A stretch of 5,057 bases of DNA from Bdellovibrionales bacterium (GCA_005791855.1 SXUH01000284.1:1-5057), one strand, 5' to 3'. Counted from the first letter of the stretch, positions 1-4,877 are shown. Translations and numbers: made by a program. The notes: generated by a model from the sequence alone, not told the origin.

Positions 1-285
1 CGGAAGCTTCCCGTAGATCACGAGGTAGGAGGACTCGATGAAGGAAGACTTCTGCGCGATCTCCTCGATGTTGTAGCCCCGGTACTTCAGGATCCCCTTC
101 TCTCCGTCGAGGAAAGTGATGGCCGAAGTGCACGCACCCGTATTCATGTACCCGGAGTCCAGGGTCACGTACCCGGTCTCTGCTCTGAGCTTGGTGATAT
201 CGATGGACTTCTCACCTTCGGTTCCAGTGAACACCGGTAGTTCGAAGGTCTTCTCGCCGAGGATGAGTTTGGCCTTTTCAGACAT
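1..285 (-). CDS. gltA: Citrate synthase, N-terminal 95 residues (cut by window edge)
   Basis: Condenses oxaloacetate and acetyl-CoA to citrate, the entry step of the TCA cycle, in the cytoplasm. Only the first 95 codons lie in the window; the rest runs off the left edge. The visible part has the pattern I know from Gram-negative hexameric (type II) citrate synthases: a small N-terminal beta region ([18 protein letters not shown]), then a block corresponding to the family's LDPGYxNT, here [20 protein letters not shown], followed by [20 protein letters not shown] and [10 protein letters not shown]. The family's usual DPGY is DSGY here. The ATG at 285 is supported by AAGGAG on the minus strand (292-297), 6 nt upstream of the start codon. 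The catalytic His and Asp residues are beyond the window, so completeness cannot be judged. It diverges from sfsA across 173 bp. Confidence 0.95.
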   Translation of the reverse strand, partial: MSEKAKLILGEKTFELPVFTGTEGEKSIDITKLRAETGYVTLDSGYMNTGACTSAITFLDGEKGILKYRGYNIEEIAQKSSFIESSYLVIYGKLP

Positions 286-323
286 TGGGGACTCCTTAAA
301 ATAGAAAGAAAAAAAGTTCAGAT

Positions 324-352
324 AATTTAACTAACTCCTTCCAATCTGTCTA
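324..352 (-). promoter_or_regulatory. Candidate sigma-70-type promoter of gltA
   Basis: On the minus strand TAGACA (352-347, five of six matches to TTGACA) is followed after 17 nt by TAAATT (329-324, four of six matches to TATAAT). A start site near 317 would give a leader of roughly 30 nt ending in the AAGGAG ribosome binding site of gltA. Spacing and position are good but the -10 box is imperfect. The organism's sigma preferences are unknown. Confidence 0.4.
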
Positions 353-414
353 AATCTCTTGTTAGCGCACCTCGCATGTTTTTAAATCGATAGCATTGTG
401 TCATTTACAAAAAA

Positions 415-420
415 TAGAAT
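415..420 (+). promoter_or_regulatory. Candidate -10 box for sfsA operon
   Basis: TAGAAT (five of six matches to TATAAT) lies in an AT-rich stretch 38 nt before the sfsA start. No good -35 box is found at 16-18 nt spacing; the nearby TTGTGT at 396-401 is only 13 nt away, which is too close. Transcription from here would yield a leader of about 30 nt. Confidence 0.28.
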
Positions 421-458
421 CGTTACTACAGTTCAACCCTTCCGATGGAGAATAAATT

Positions 459-1160
459 TTGAAATGGGCCCAGCCTCTGACCGAGGCCATTCTTCTCAAA
501 AGATACAAAAGATTTCTTGCTGACTGCACCCTGGACTCCTCTACGGTTACCGTGCACGTTCCCAACACCGGCAGCATGACTTCCTGCTGGGAACCGAACT
601 GGAAATGCGCAGTTTCAAAGTCCGACAATCTTTCTCGAAAGCTCCCCTACACCCTCGAGCTCATCCACAACGGCCAGACCTGGATCGGCGTGAACACCGC
701 CAACGCCAATAAGCTCGTGAAGCACTGGCTGGAGCAAGGTCTCCTGGAGGACCTCTCTGGCTACTCGGTGATCAAGCCCGAGATGAAGGTCGGCGAGAGC
801 CGGTTGGATTTCTACCTGAGCGGACACCCGGGCCTTCCCGACTGCTTCATCGAAGTCAAAAACGTGACTCTGAAGCTCGACGGGGTCGCCCAGTTCCCGG
901 ACGCCGTCTCCACCCGGGGGCAGAAGCACCTGCAGGAGCTCGCGTCGTTGCGGAAGGAGGGCTACCGGACGGTGATGCTCTATGTTGTTCAAAGAGAGGA
1001 TGTGGAGTCGATGAGGCCGGCCGTGTCCATCGATAAGGAATATTCTCGACTCCTGCAAGAAGCCGCAGCTTCGGGGGTAGAAATTCTCGTGTATCAGTGT
1101 AAAATGGGACTGGACGAGATTAAACTTGGGAAGAAGATTCCTTTTCACCCGGGAACCTGA
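459..1160 (+). CDS. sfsA: SfsA family DNA/RNA nuclease (sugar fermentation stimulation protein)
   Basis: The 233 residues match the usual SfsA length (about 234 in E. coli) and show its signature blocks in order. The N-terminal OB-fold-like part has LLKRYKRFLADCTL (about 12-25), VTVHVPNTGSM (30-40) and SRKLPYTLEL (59-68). WIGVNTANANKLV (75-87) follows. The nuclease core has SRLDFYL with Asp117, then CFIEVKNVTL with Glu132 and Lys134, forming a PD-(D/E)xK-type active site. FPDAVSTRGQKHL (146-158) and LYVVQRE (174-180) complete the fold. The family was first named for stimulating maltose metabolism in E. coli and binds DNA; nuclease activity is the current annotation. The start is TTG at 459, chosen because it aligns with the family N-terminus and has GGAG at 447-450, 8 nt upstream. 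The next gene begins at the base after its stop, so the two are probably co-transcribed and translationally coupled. Both ends of the gene are noticeably more AT-rich than its centre. Confidence 0.95.
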   Translation: MKWAQPLTEAILLKRYKRFLADCTLDSSTVTVHVPNTGSMTSCWEPNWKCAVSKSDNLSRKLPYTLELIHNGQTWIGVNTANANKLVKHWLEQGLLEDLSGYSVIKPEMKVGESRLDFYLSGHPGLPDCFIEVKNVTLKLDGVAQFPDAVSTRGQKHLQELASLRKEGYRTVMLYVVQREDVESMRPAVSIDKEYSRLLQEAAASGVEILVYQCKMGLDEIKLGKKIPFHPGT

Positions 1161-1961
1161 TTGCTACGACTTTCAATTTTCATCAAAGACTCCTATCTCC
1201 GCGTCCGGCTGGCCCAGCCGGGGGAGGTCTTTTCGAAGCCGGTCTTCTGGAAGGATGCCATCGAGTTCGAGCTCAGCCCGACCTCGGACTACACCATGAT
1301 CTGGACCTCCCTCCTGCCGGACCTCGCTCCCAAGGACGCGAACGCCCTGGTGGAGCTGGTGGCGGCCCGCTACCCCTTCTCCCCCCACTACGACGAGCTC
1401 CACGGGCTCTGTCCGGGGGTGGTCTTCGCCAACCAGTCCGATGAGTGGGTCTTCTTCGGCGGGACCTTCAACCCGTGGCACGCGGGCCACCAGGCCTGCC
1501 TCAACCTCATCCCCGCAGACAAGACCTGCTTCGTGATCCCGGACCGGAACCCGCACAAGGACTACCGGGAGCTCAACATCGTCTGCACCATCCTGGAGAT
1601 CAGCGCCCGGGTTCGCTTCGGCAAGAAGCAGTTCCTCGTGCCGACCTTCCTCCTCGAGCCCAGACGCAACCCGACCGTGGAGTGGATCGAGCTCATGCGG
1701 CGGAAGTTCCCGGGCAACCAGCTCTCCCTCCTCATCGGGTACGACAGCTTCGAGAAGATCCTCGGCTGGACCAGGAGCGAGGACCTCCTCCGGACCCTGG
1801 ACTGCCTCTACGTGGTTCCGCGACTGGAGAAGGACGACGCGCGGATCGAGATGATCGGAAAGGTCAAGGCCGTCGCGCCGAAGCTCCGGATCACCTTCCT
1901 CGATCGCCACGACTACGAAGCGGTATCCTCCACCGACCTCCGGGGCCGGGTCCGCCTCTAG
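1161..1961 (+). CDS. NadD-like nucleotidyltransferase with N-terminal extension
   Basis: Residues ~96-266 resemble nicotinate-nucleotide adenylyltransferase, which joins NaMN and ATP to deamido-NAD. The order of motifs is as in NadD: GGTFNPWHAGH (100-110, the GxFxPxHxGH nucleotidyl-transfer motif), VIPDRNPHK (125-133, like the family's P..PPHK), NPTVEWIE (170-177, at the place of the family's substrate-contacting PTYTIDTL), LLIGYDSFEKILGW (190-203, like FIxGxDxLxxLxxW) and SSTDLRGR (256-263, the ISSTxIR ATP motif). Ordinary NadD starts only a few residues before the GGTF motif; here about 95 residues precede it with no motif I recognise. The start is TTG directly after the sfsA TGA, with weak GGGA at 1151-1154. 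A later in-frame ATG (codon 46) would still leave ~50 extra residues. The altered PTVEWIE segment leaves room for a different acceptor substrate, so I give no symbol. Its stop shares the palindrome CTAG with the convergent gene. Confidence 0.82.
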   Translation: MLRLSIFIKDSYLRVRLAQPGEVFSKPVFWKDAIEFELSPTSDYTMIWTSLLPDLAPKDANALVELVAARYPFSPHYDELHGLCPGVVFANQSDEWVFFGGTFNPWHAGHQACLNLIPADKTCFVIPDRNPHKDYRELNIVCTILEISARVRFGKKQFLVPTFLLEPRRNPTVEWIELMRRKFPGNQLSLLIGYDSFEKILGWTRSEDLLRTLDCLYVVPRLEKDDARIEMIGKVKAVAPKLRITFLDRHDYEAVSSTDLRGRVRL

Positions 1962-2287
1962 TAGTACAGGTCACACTGGCTCAGGCACTCGCGGTCCGTG
2001 CGGGCCCGCTTGTACCGAACCTGGTCTCTGCCGATCCGGTTGGCCTCGAGGTCCCGGGCGTCTGCGCTCCCGGGCCCCAGGACGTCTCGGAGCTCCTTGT
2101 AGTACCCGGCGAGGGCCACCTCGGTGAGGGAGCAGCGGAGGGAGAGGAGGCAGCTCACGGAGCAGTGGTTGTTCTTGTCGTCCCAGGAGTGCTTCTGGGC
2201 GATGGCGACGACCTCGGTCCTGTGCTTCGAGACACAGGCGTCCGCGACGGGGAGACTCAGGAGGAGGAAGATGAAGATTCGTAGCAT
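1958..2287 (-). CDS. Small exported six-cysteine protein, unknown function
   Basis: The 109-residue product starts with a signal peptide (MLRIFIFLLLSLPVADA) that suggests signal peptidase I cleavage after ADA at residue 17. The next residue is Cys18, but the box is not a good lipobox. The mature part has six cysteines (18, 42, 46, 52, 101, 105), including two CxxxC pairs, which fits disulfides in the periplasm or outside. The centre reads HCSVSC (41-46), then AGYYKELRDVLGPGSADARD (60-79) and LEANRIG (80-86). This HCxxSC...G..KE..D pattern reminds me of a short domain found alone in exported proteins and at the C-termini of some Rhs-type proteins, but that is from memory and unverified. The ATG has no recognisable Shine-Dalgarno sequence, and no in-frame start lies upstream. 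The gene is divergent from the repeat-protein operon and overlaps the preceding gene tail-to-tail by 4 bp. Function unknown. Confidence 0.75.
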   Translation of the reverse strand: MLRIFIFLLLSLPVADACVSKHRTEVVAIAQKHSWDDKNNHCSVSCLLSLRCSLTEVALAGYYKELRDVLGPGSADARDLEANRIGRDQVRYKRARTDRECLSQCDLYY

Positions 2288-2384
2288 GGGATTACGATAG
2301 CATGGACCGCCGGATCGGACCCGGGAGCCTATAAATTTTATCTTTCATTCTGGCGCGCCGGGCGTTTCGTGGTAGCGTCCGCGG
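2288..2384. promoter_or_regulatory. Divergent intergenic region with AT-rich promoter island
   Basis: This 97-bp gap separates two divergent exported-protein genes. It contains one AT island, 2330-2349, with 18 of 20 bases A or T inside GC-rich surroundings. On the + strand TATAAA (2330-2335) could serve as a -10 box for the gene at 2385, and on the minus strand TAAAAT (2340-2335) could serve the gene starting at 2287. Neither has a recognisable -35 box at normal spacing, so an activator or alternative sigma factor is possible. Both genes lack a clear Shine-Dalgarno sequence. Confidence 0.35.
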
Positions 2385-2807
2385 ATGAAAACTTCACTGA
2401 CCTCCCTTCTCTTCCTCCTGAGCTTTGAGACCTTCGCCCAAGCTTCCGGGTACGCCTGCGTCGGCGGGTACCTCTACCTCCCGAACGGCCAGACTAAGTA
2501 CGTGGGCACCAGCGCCTGCCGGGACGCGAAGGTCGGCTACTTCGCGTGCGTGGACGGCTACCTCTACAAACCGAACTCGCAGTCGAGCTACGTCGGAACC
2601 TCCGCCTGCCAGAGCGCTCAGGTCGGTCTCTTCGCGTGCATCGACGGGTACCTCTACCTGCCCACCGGCGGGTCGAAGTACGTCGGCACGAGCGCGTGCC
2701 GAGAGGGGAAGATCGGAACCTACGCCTGCGTGGACGGGTACCTTTACAAGCCAAACGGTGAGTCGAAGTACGTCGGGACGAGTGCCTGCGCGGAAGCGAA
2801 GCTTTGA
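2385..2807 (+). CDS. Exported protein made of four 30-residue Cys repeats
   Basis: The 140-residue product is a signal peptide (residues 1-20, ending in FAQA, a good signal peptidase I site) followed by exactly four repeats of 30 residues that reach the final residue. There is no linker, spacer or tail. Fourteen of 30 positions are invariant in all four copies: AC at 4-5, GYLY at 8-11, Pro13 and YVGTSAC at 19-25. Each copy therefore has two cysteines 20 positions apart, eight in total, which suggests disulfide-stabilised small modules outside the cytoplasm. Copies 1 and 3 share YLYLP and copies 2 and 4 share YLYKPN, pointing to duplication of a two-repeat block. I do not recognise the family. 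The ATG is supported by the signal peptide but has no clear Shine-Dalgarno sequence. The stop overlaps the TTG start of the metallopeptidase gene, so the pair forms an operon; the repeat protein could be a partner, inhibitor or anchor of that enzyme (inference). Confidence 0.85.
   Translation: MKTSLTSLLFLLSFETFAQASGYACVGGYLYLPNGQTKYVGTSACRDAKVGYFACVDGYLYKPNSQSSYVGTSACQSAQVGLFACIDGYLYLPTGGSKYVGTSACREGKIGTYACVDGYLYKPNGESKYVGTSACAEAKL
2445..2804 (+). repeat. Four in-frame 90-bp tandem coding repeats
   Basis: Units at 2445-2534, 2535-2624, 2625-2714 and 2715-2804 each encode one 30-residue module. The protein repeats are far better conserved than the DNA: synonymous positions differ between copies, for example three different spellings around the GYLY codons. 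The array is therefore old and held by selection on the protein, not a recent slippage product. The alternating 1/3 and 2/4 similarity suggests the last event doubled a 180-bp block. Confidence 0.9.
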
Positions 2808-4003
2808 AGAACCTCCTCTTCCTTCTCGTCTGGGTGGCCCTGGTCCCGGGGGCCTTCGCGAGGAACGAGCTTTGCCGGGAGAGCTTCCTCAAGAGTCTCA
2901 AGATCGGGAACGTAAGCTCCCTTCCGTTCTCGAACGTCTGTGACCTGCGGCCGGAGGAAGTCCCCGCGGCCCTCCGCTCGACCATCGCGCAGCTCAAGGA
3001 CCTGAACCTCGGCATCGCCCGGGCCTTCGGCGCCGAACCGGAGGCGTTCTTCAAGGACGGGATCAAGCTCTCCATCGTCGCCCTGGAATCGGGCCCCATC
3101 AGCTCGGTGGCGGGGATGATGGCCGTCTACCCGGAGTGGGCCGGGGGCCCGGTCGAGCCCGCCGTGTACGTGCACGAGATCGGGCACGTGCTCATGTACC
3201 TGGACCACGTCCCCGCCCTCACCGCCCTCTCGCGGAACACGGTCATCAACGAAGCCTTCCCGGACCTCCTCTCCCGGACCGTCATGAACCGGCCGGGGAT
3301 CGACTTCATCGATCCTACCCTCCCCGCCTGTGGCCGCAACCTCAGACCGGCTAAGCCGAGCTTCAGCTATAGCTTCCGGGACCTCTTCGGACTGCACGAG
3401 GCGGTGGACTACCAGAAGTGCTGCGAGAGCATCCCCGACGAGGAGAAGTCTCCGCACTTCAAAAGCCAGTGTGACTCGAAGAAGAGCTACCTCACCTACC
3501 TCTCGACGTTGCGGGAAGGTCCGGCCTTCGCCGCCGACTGCGTGGACCGAGGGAAACCACCGCTGGGGTCGTACCGTCCGAAGCGCTGTCCGGGCCACGT
3601 CTTCTCGAGCCCCCTGGATCACTTCCTAGGTGGCGTCGAGGCCCTCTCCGGCAAGAGTAAGTTCGAGCTCGTGGTGGACAGCAGTCGCATCGTCCATCGG
3701 CGCGGAGACTTCGACTGCAAGGAAGTGAAGACGGGGAAGGTCTCAAGGCCCACCGGGTCCGCCGTCATGTCGTTCAGCGAGGTCCTCCGCACGATGAGGG
3801 GCTTCGTCCCGGGGAGCCTCTGGCCCGAGTTCGACCGGCTCTGGCGGGAAGCGAACGTCGACTTCGCCACCGGCCTGGACGACCTGGAGGTGCGGCGGAT
3901 GCTCGAGATGCGCCTTTCCCGGTACGAAAACGTCTGCCTCCCGGGAGAGAGCCTCGAGGGCTGCGAGTACGTCTGCGCTCACGTCGGGACCTTCACTCCC
4001 TAG
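2804..4003 (+). CDS. Exported HExxH zinc metallopeptidase-like protein, Cys-rich
   Basis: The 399-residue product begins with a signal peptide (MKNLLFLLVWVALVPGAFA, cleavage after about residue 19). The putative active site is VYVHEIGHVLMYLDH, with zinc ligands His124 and His128 and catalytic Glu125. NEAFPDLLS (149-157) follows, placing Glu150 as a likely third ligand, as in gluzincins whose downstream helix reads NExxxD. The spacing of 21 residues between the last motif His and this Glu is in the gluzincin range. Twelve cysteines (24, 46, 176, 206, 207, 223, 246, 262, 305, 378, 387, 391) all lie in the mature part, consistent with up to six disulfides. The C-terminal ~230 residues show no motif I know, and I cannot assign a MEROPS family. 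The start is TTG, overlapping the previous stop in TTGA, with GGAAG at 2792-2796, 7 nt upstream; the signal peptide begins right there, which supports it. The 3' end overlaps the convergent DUF1566-like gene by 11 bp. A zinc-dependent protease activity is inferred, not shown. Confidence 0.8.
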   Translation: MKNLLFLLVWVALVPGAFARNELCRESFLKSLKIGNVSSLPFSNVCDLRPEEVPAALRSTIAQLKDLNLGIARAFGAEPEAFFKDGIKLSIVALESGPISSVAGMMAVYPEWAGGPVEPAVYVHEIGHVLMYLDHVPALTALSRNTVINEAFPDLLSRTVMNRPGIDFIDPTLPACGRNLRPAKPSFSYSFRDLFGLHEAVDYQKCCESIPDEEKSPHFKSQCDSKKSYLTYLSTLREGPAFAADCVDRGKPPLGSYRPKRCPGHVFSSPLDHFLGGVEALSGKSKFELVVDSSRIVHRRGDFDCKEVKTGKVSRPTGSAVMSFSEVLRTMRGFVPGSLWPEFDRLWREANVDFATGLDDLEVRRMLEMRLSRYENVCLPGESLEGCEYVCAHVGTFTP

Positions 4004-4529
4004 CGACGCACTTCGCGCTCTGCTTATTTGACTTGAAATTCCAAGTCCCGACGAACCCGTAGTACCGCTCCTGGTAGGCGTAGTACACCCAGCCGTGGAG
4101 CCCGCCGAGCCAGGTCACCTTCGAAGACCAGAAGAAGTTATTCATGTTCGGCAGCGCTTCGACGATCCCGTTCTCGTGGGCCGTTTCGTACTCATCCTGG
4201 GAGGCGAGCTTCCACTTGAGGTCGGTCAGAGTGGCGACCTGTGGGATCTTCGACTTGCAGGCCTTCTTCGCGTCGCTCTGGGAGACGCTGTTCTCGGGGA
4301 AGCTGTCACTCCAGAGGAGGTTGGTTTTGAGGTCCTTGTGGACTTCCATGCCGTCTTGGGCGCGGGAGACGAGGACGAACCCGGGGTGGGCCTGGGGGTT
4401 ACCCTGAGCGCAGGCCTTGATCCTTTCTGCGACCGATCCGGTTTCCCCACAGGGTTCTTTTCCGGATGCCCCCGCCAGACCCGGAAGGAGGACGAGTGCA
4501 AGGATGCAGAAGTTTTTTAGGTGGTTCAT
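3993..4529 (-). CDS. Exported DUF1566/Lcl-domain-like protein
   Basis: The 178-residue product has a signal peptide (about residues 1-21, ending LAGA). Residues ~62-177 follow the pattern of the DUF1566/Lcl C-terminal domain (Pfam PF07603): an opening EVHKDLKTNLLWSDS (62-76), an alpha segment with A..AC (87-91), LKWKLASQDEYETA (104-117) in place of the usual WRLPTxxEL, NNFFWSS (130-136) and a closing AKCVAR (172-177) like the family's RCVR. The mature part has four cysteines (27, 40, 91, 174). The domain is common in exported and surface proteins of Gram-negative bacteria; its function is not known, although a lectin-like fold has been proposed for relatives. Here the Leu-Pro of the central motif is Leu-Ala, so the match is somewhat diverged. 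The ATG is backed by AAAGGA on the minus strand at about 4535-4540. The gene is convergent with the metallopeptidase gene and overlaps it at the stop. Confidence 0.8.
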   Translation of the reverse strand: MNHLKNFCILALVLLPGLAGASGKEPCGETGSVAERIKACAQGNPQAHPGFVLVSRAQDGMEVHKDLKTNLLWSDSFPENSVSQSDAKKACKSKIPQVATLTDLKWKLASQDEYETAHENGIVEALPNMNNFFWSSKVTWLGGLHGWVYYAYQERYYGFVGTWNFKSNKQSAKCVARE

Positions 4530-4545
4530 GGGTGTCCTTTTTTAG

Positions 4546-4551
4546 AGTATA
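4546..4551 (-). promoter_or_regulatory. Candidate -10 box for the DUF1566-like gene
   Basis: TATACT (five of six matches to TATAAT) reads on the minus strand 16 nt before the ATG at 4529. A run of eight T on the + strand (4568-4575) forms an A-tract just beyond the expected -35 position on the coding strand, but no TTGACA-like box is present. Transcription from here would leave a leader of only about ten bases, barely including the ribosome binding site. Confidence 0.3.
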
Positions 4552-4612
4552 GGCGTTCGGGTAGTGGTTTTTTTTAGAATGGCGGAGTTCTACAGGGCGG
4601 TGACTAAAACTT

Positions 4613-4644
4613 GGGCAGCGGGAAAGGGAATCTGGGGTTGTGGG
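4613..4644 (+). other. Canonical G-quadruplex motif (five G-tracts)
   Basis: Five runs of at least three G occur on the + strand at 4613-4615, 4620-4622, 4626-4628, 4634-4637 and 4642-4644, with loops of 4, 3, 5 and 4 nt. This satisfies the usual G3+N1-7 rule with one tract to spare. It lies 84 nt upstream of the DUF1566-like start, on that gene's template strand. Whether it folds in vivo cannot be judged from sequence. Confidence 0.65.
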
Positions 4645-4700
4645 ATTAGTGAAATCGAGGACTTGCGGGGTATTGTTTGGAGGTCCAAAAATTTTTTAGT

Positions 4701-4728
4701 GGGTAAGCGGGATTGGGAGAGGATTGGG
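4701..4728 (+). other. Second, near-canonical G-quadruplex motif
   Basis: GGG runs at 4701-4703, 4709-4711, 4715-4717 and 4726-4728 are separated by loops of 5, 3 and 8 nt; the last loop exceeds the strict 7-nt limit by one. ATTGGG occurs twice within it. It belongs to the same G-rich tract as the motif at 4613-4644. Confidence 0.45.
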
Positions 4729-4810
4729 TGGTGTTTAGAAAATCTCTGTTTTGAAATAACTTTGGGTAGTGAAAATAGTTTGTTTTCTCTGAAAATCCTC
4801 GTCATCCAGG

Positions 4811-4839
4811 TTAGCAAACTGCCCTTCCAAATATATAAA
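4811..4839 (+). promoter_or_regulatory. Candidate promoter for the gene at 5008
   Basis: TTAGCA (4811-4816, four of six matches to TTGACA) and TATAAA (4834-4839, five of six matches to TATAAT) are separated by exactly 17 nt and read toward the gene at 5008. This is the best-spaced pair in the gap. It would give a long leader of about 160 nt containing the palindrome and both inverted repeats described below. The pair could be chance in an AT-rich stretch. Confidence 0.35.
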
Positions 4840-4863
4840 ATTCTCCTTCCTAGACCTCGTCAT

Positions 4864-4877
4864 TTGATCTAGATGAA
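4864..4877. promoter_or_regulatory. 14-bp imperfect palindrome, possible operator
   Basis: TTGATCTAGATGAA is a palindrome at 12 of 14 positions with a perfect eight-base core (ATCTAGAT, 4867-4874). It lies about 18 bp downstream of the predicted start site from the 4811-4839 promoter, a common place for a repressor site. A short palindrome like this can arise by chance. Confidence 0.22.

Noticed and set aside
116..304. 62-codon + strand open frame opposite gltA
   Set aside because: It is antisense to the clear citrate synthase N-terminus and has no supporting motif or ribosome binding site.
396..410. TTGT-N7-ACAA dyad upstream of sfsA as a regulator site
   Set aside because: Only four bases per arm match; too short to support an operator call.
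1445..2284. 279-codon open frame in a shifted + strand frame
   Set aside because: It runs through the NadD-like gene and then antisense to the six-cysteine gene, is Pro/Gly/Arg-rich and has no motif; it is a GC-rich shadow frame.
2352..2359. GGCGCGCC palindrome in the divergent gap
   Set aside because: An eight-base GC palindrome is unremarkable in a GC-rich genome and no second copy or spacing pattern supports an operator.
2744..3622. 292-codon minus strand frame opposite the metallopeptidase
   Set aside because: It is antisense to a gene with a signal peptide and HEIGH motif, has no family resemblance, and is expected from high third-position GC.
3938..3947. Perfect 10-bp palindrome CTCCCGGGAG near the end of the peptidase gene
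   Set aside because: It has no loop and no following T-run, lies inside a coding region, and such GC palindromes are common by chance here.
4590..4817. 75-codon minus strand open frame in the same gap
   Set aside because: No ribosome binding site, low-complexity Pro/Ser/Leu composition that follows from the C-rich strand, and no recognisable motif.
4564..4872. 102-codon + strand open frame in the right-hand gap
   Set aside because: It opens at GTG with only a T-run upstream and no ribosome binding site; codon use is unlike every neighbour and the frame lies across the G-rich skewed tract, which explains the many Gly and Trp codons.
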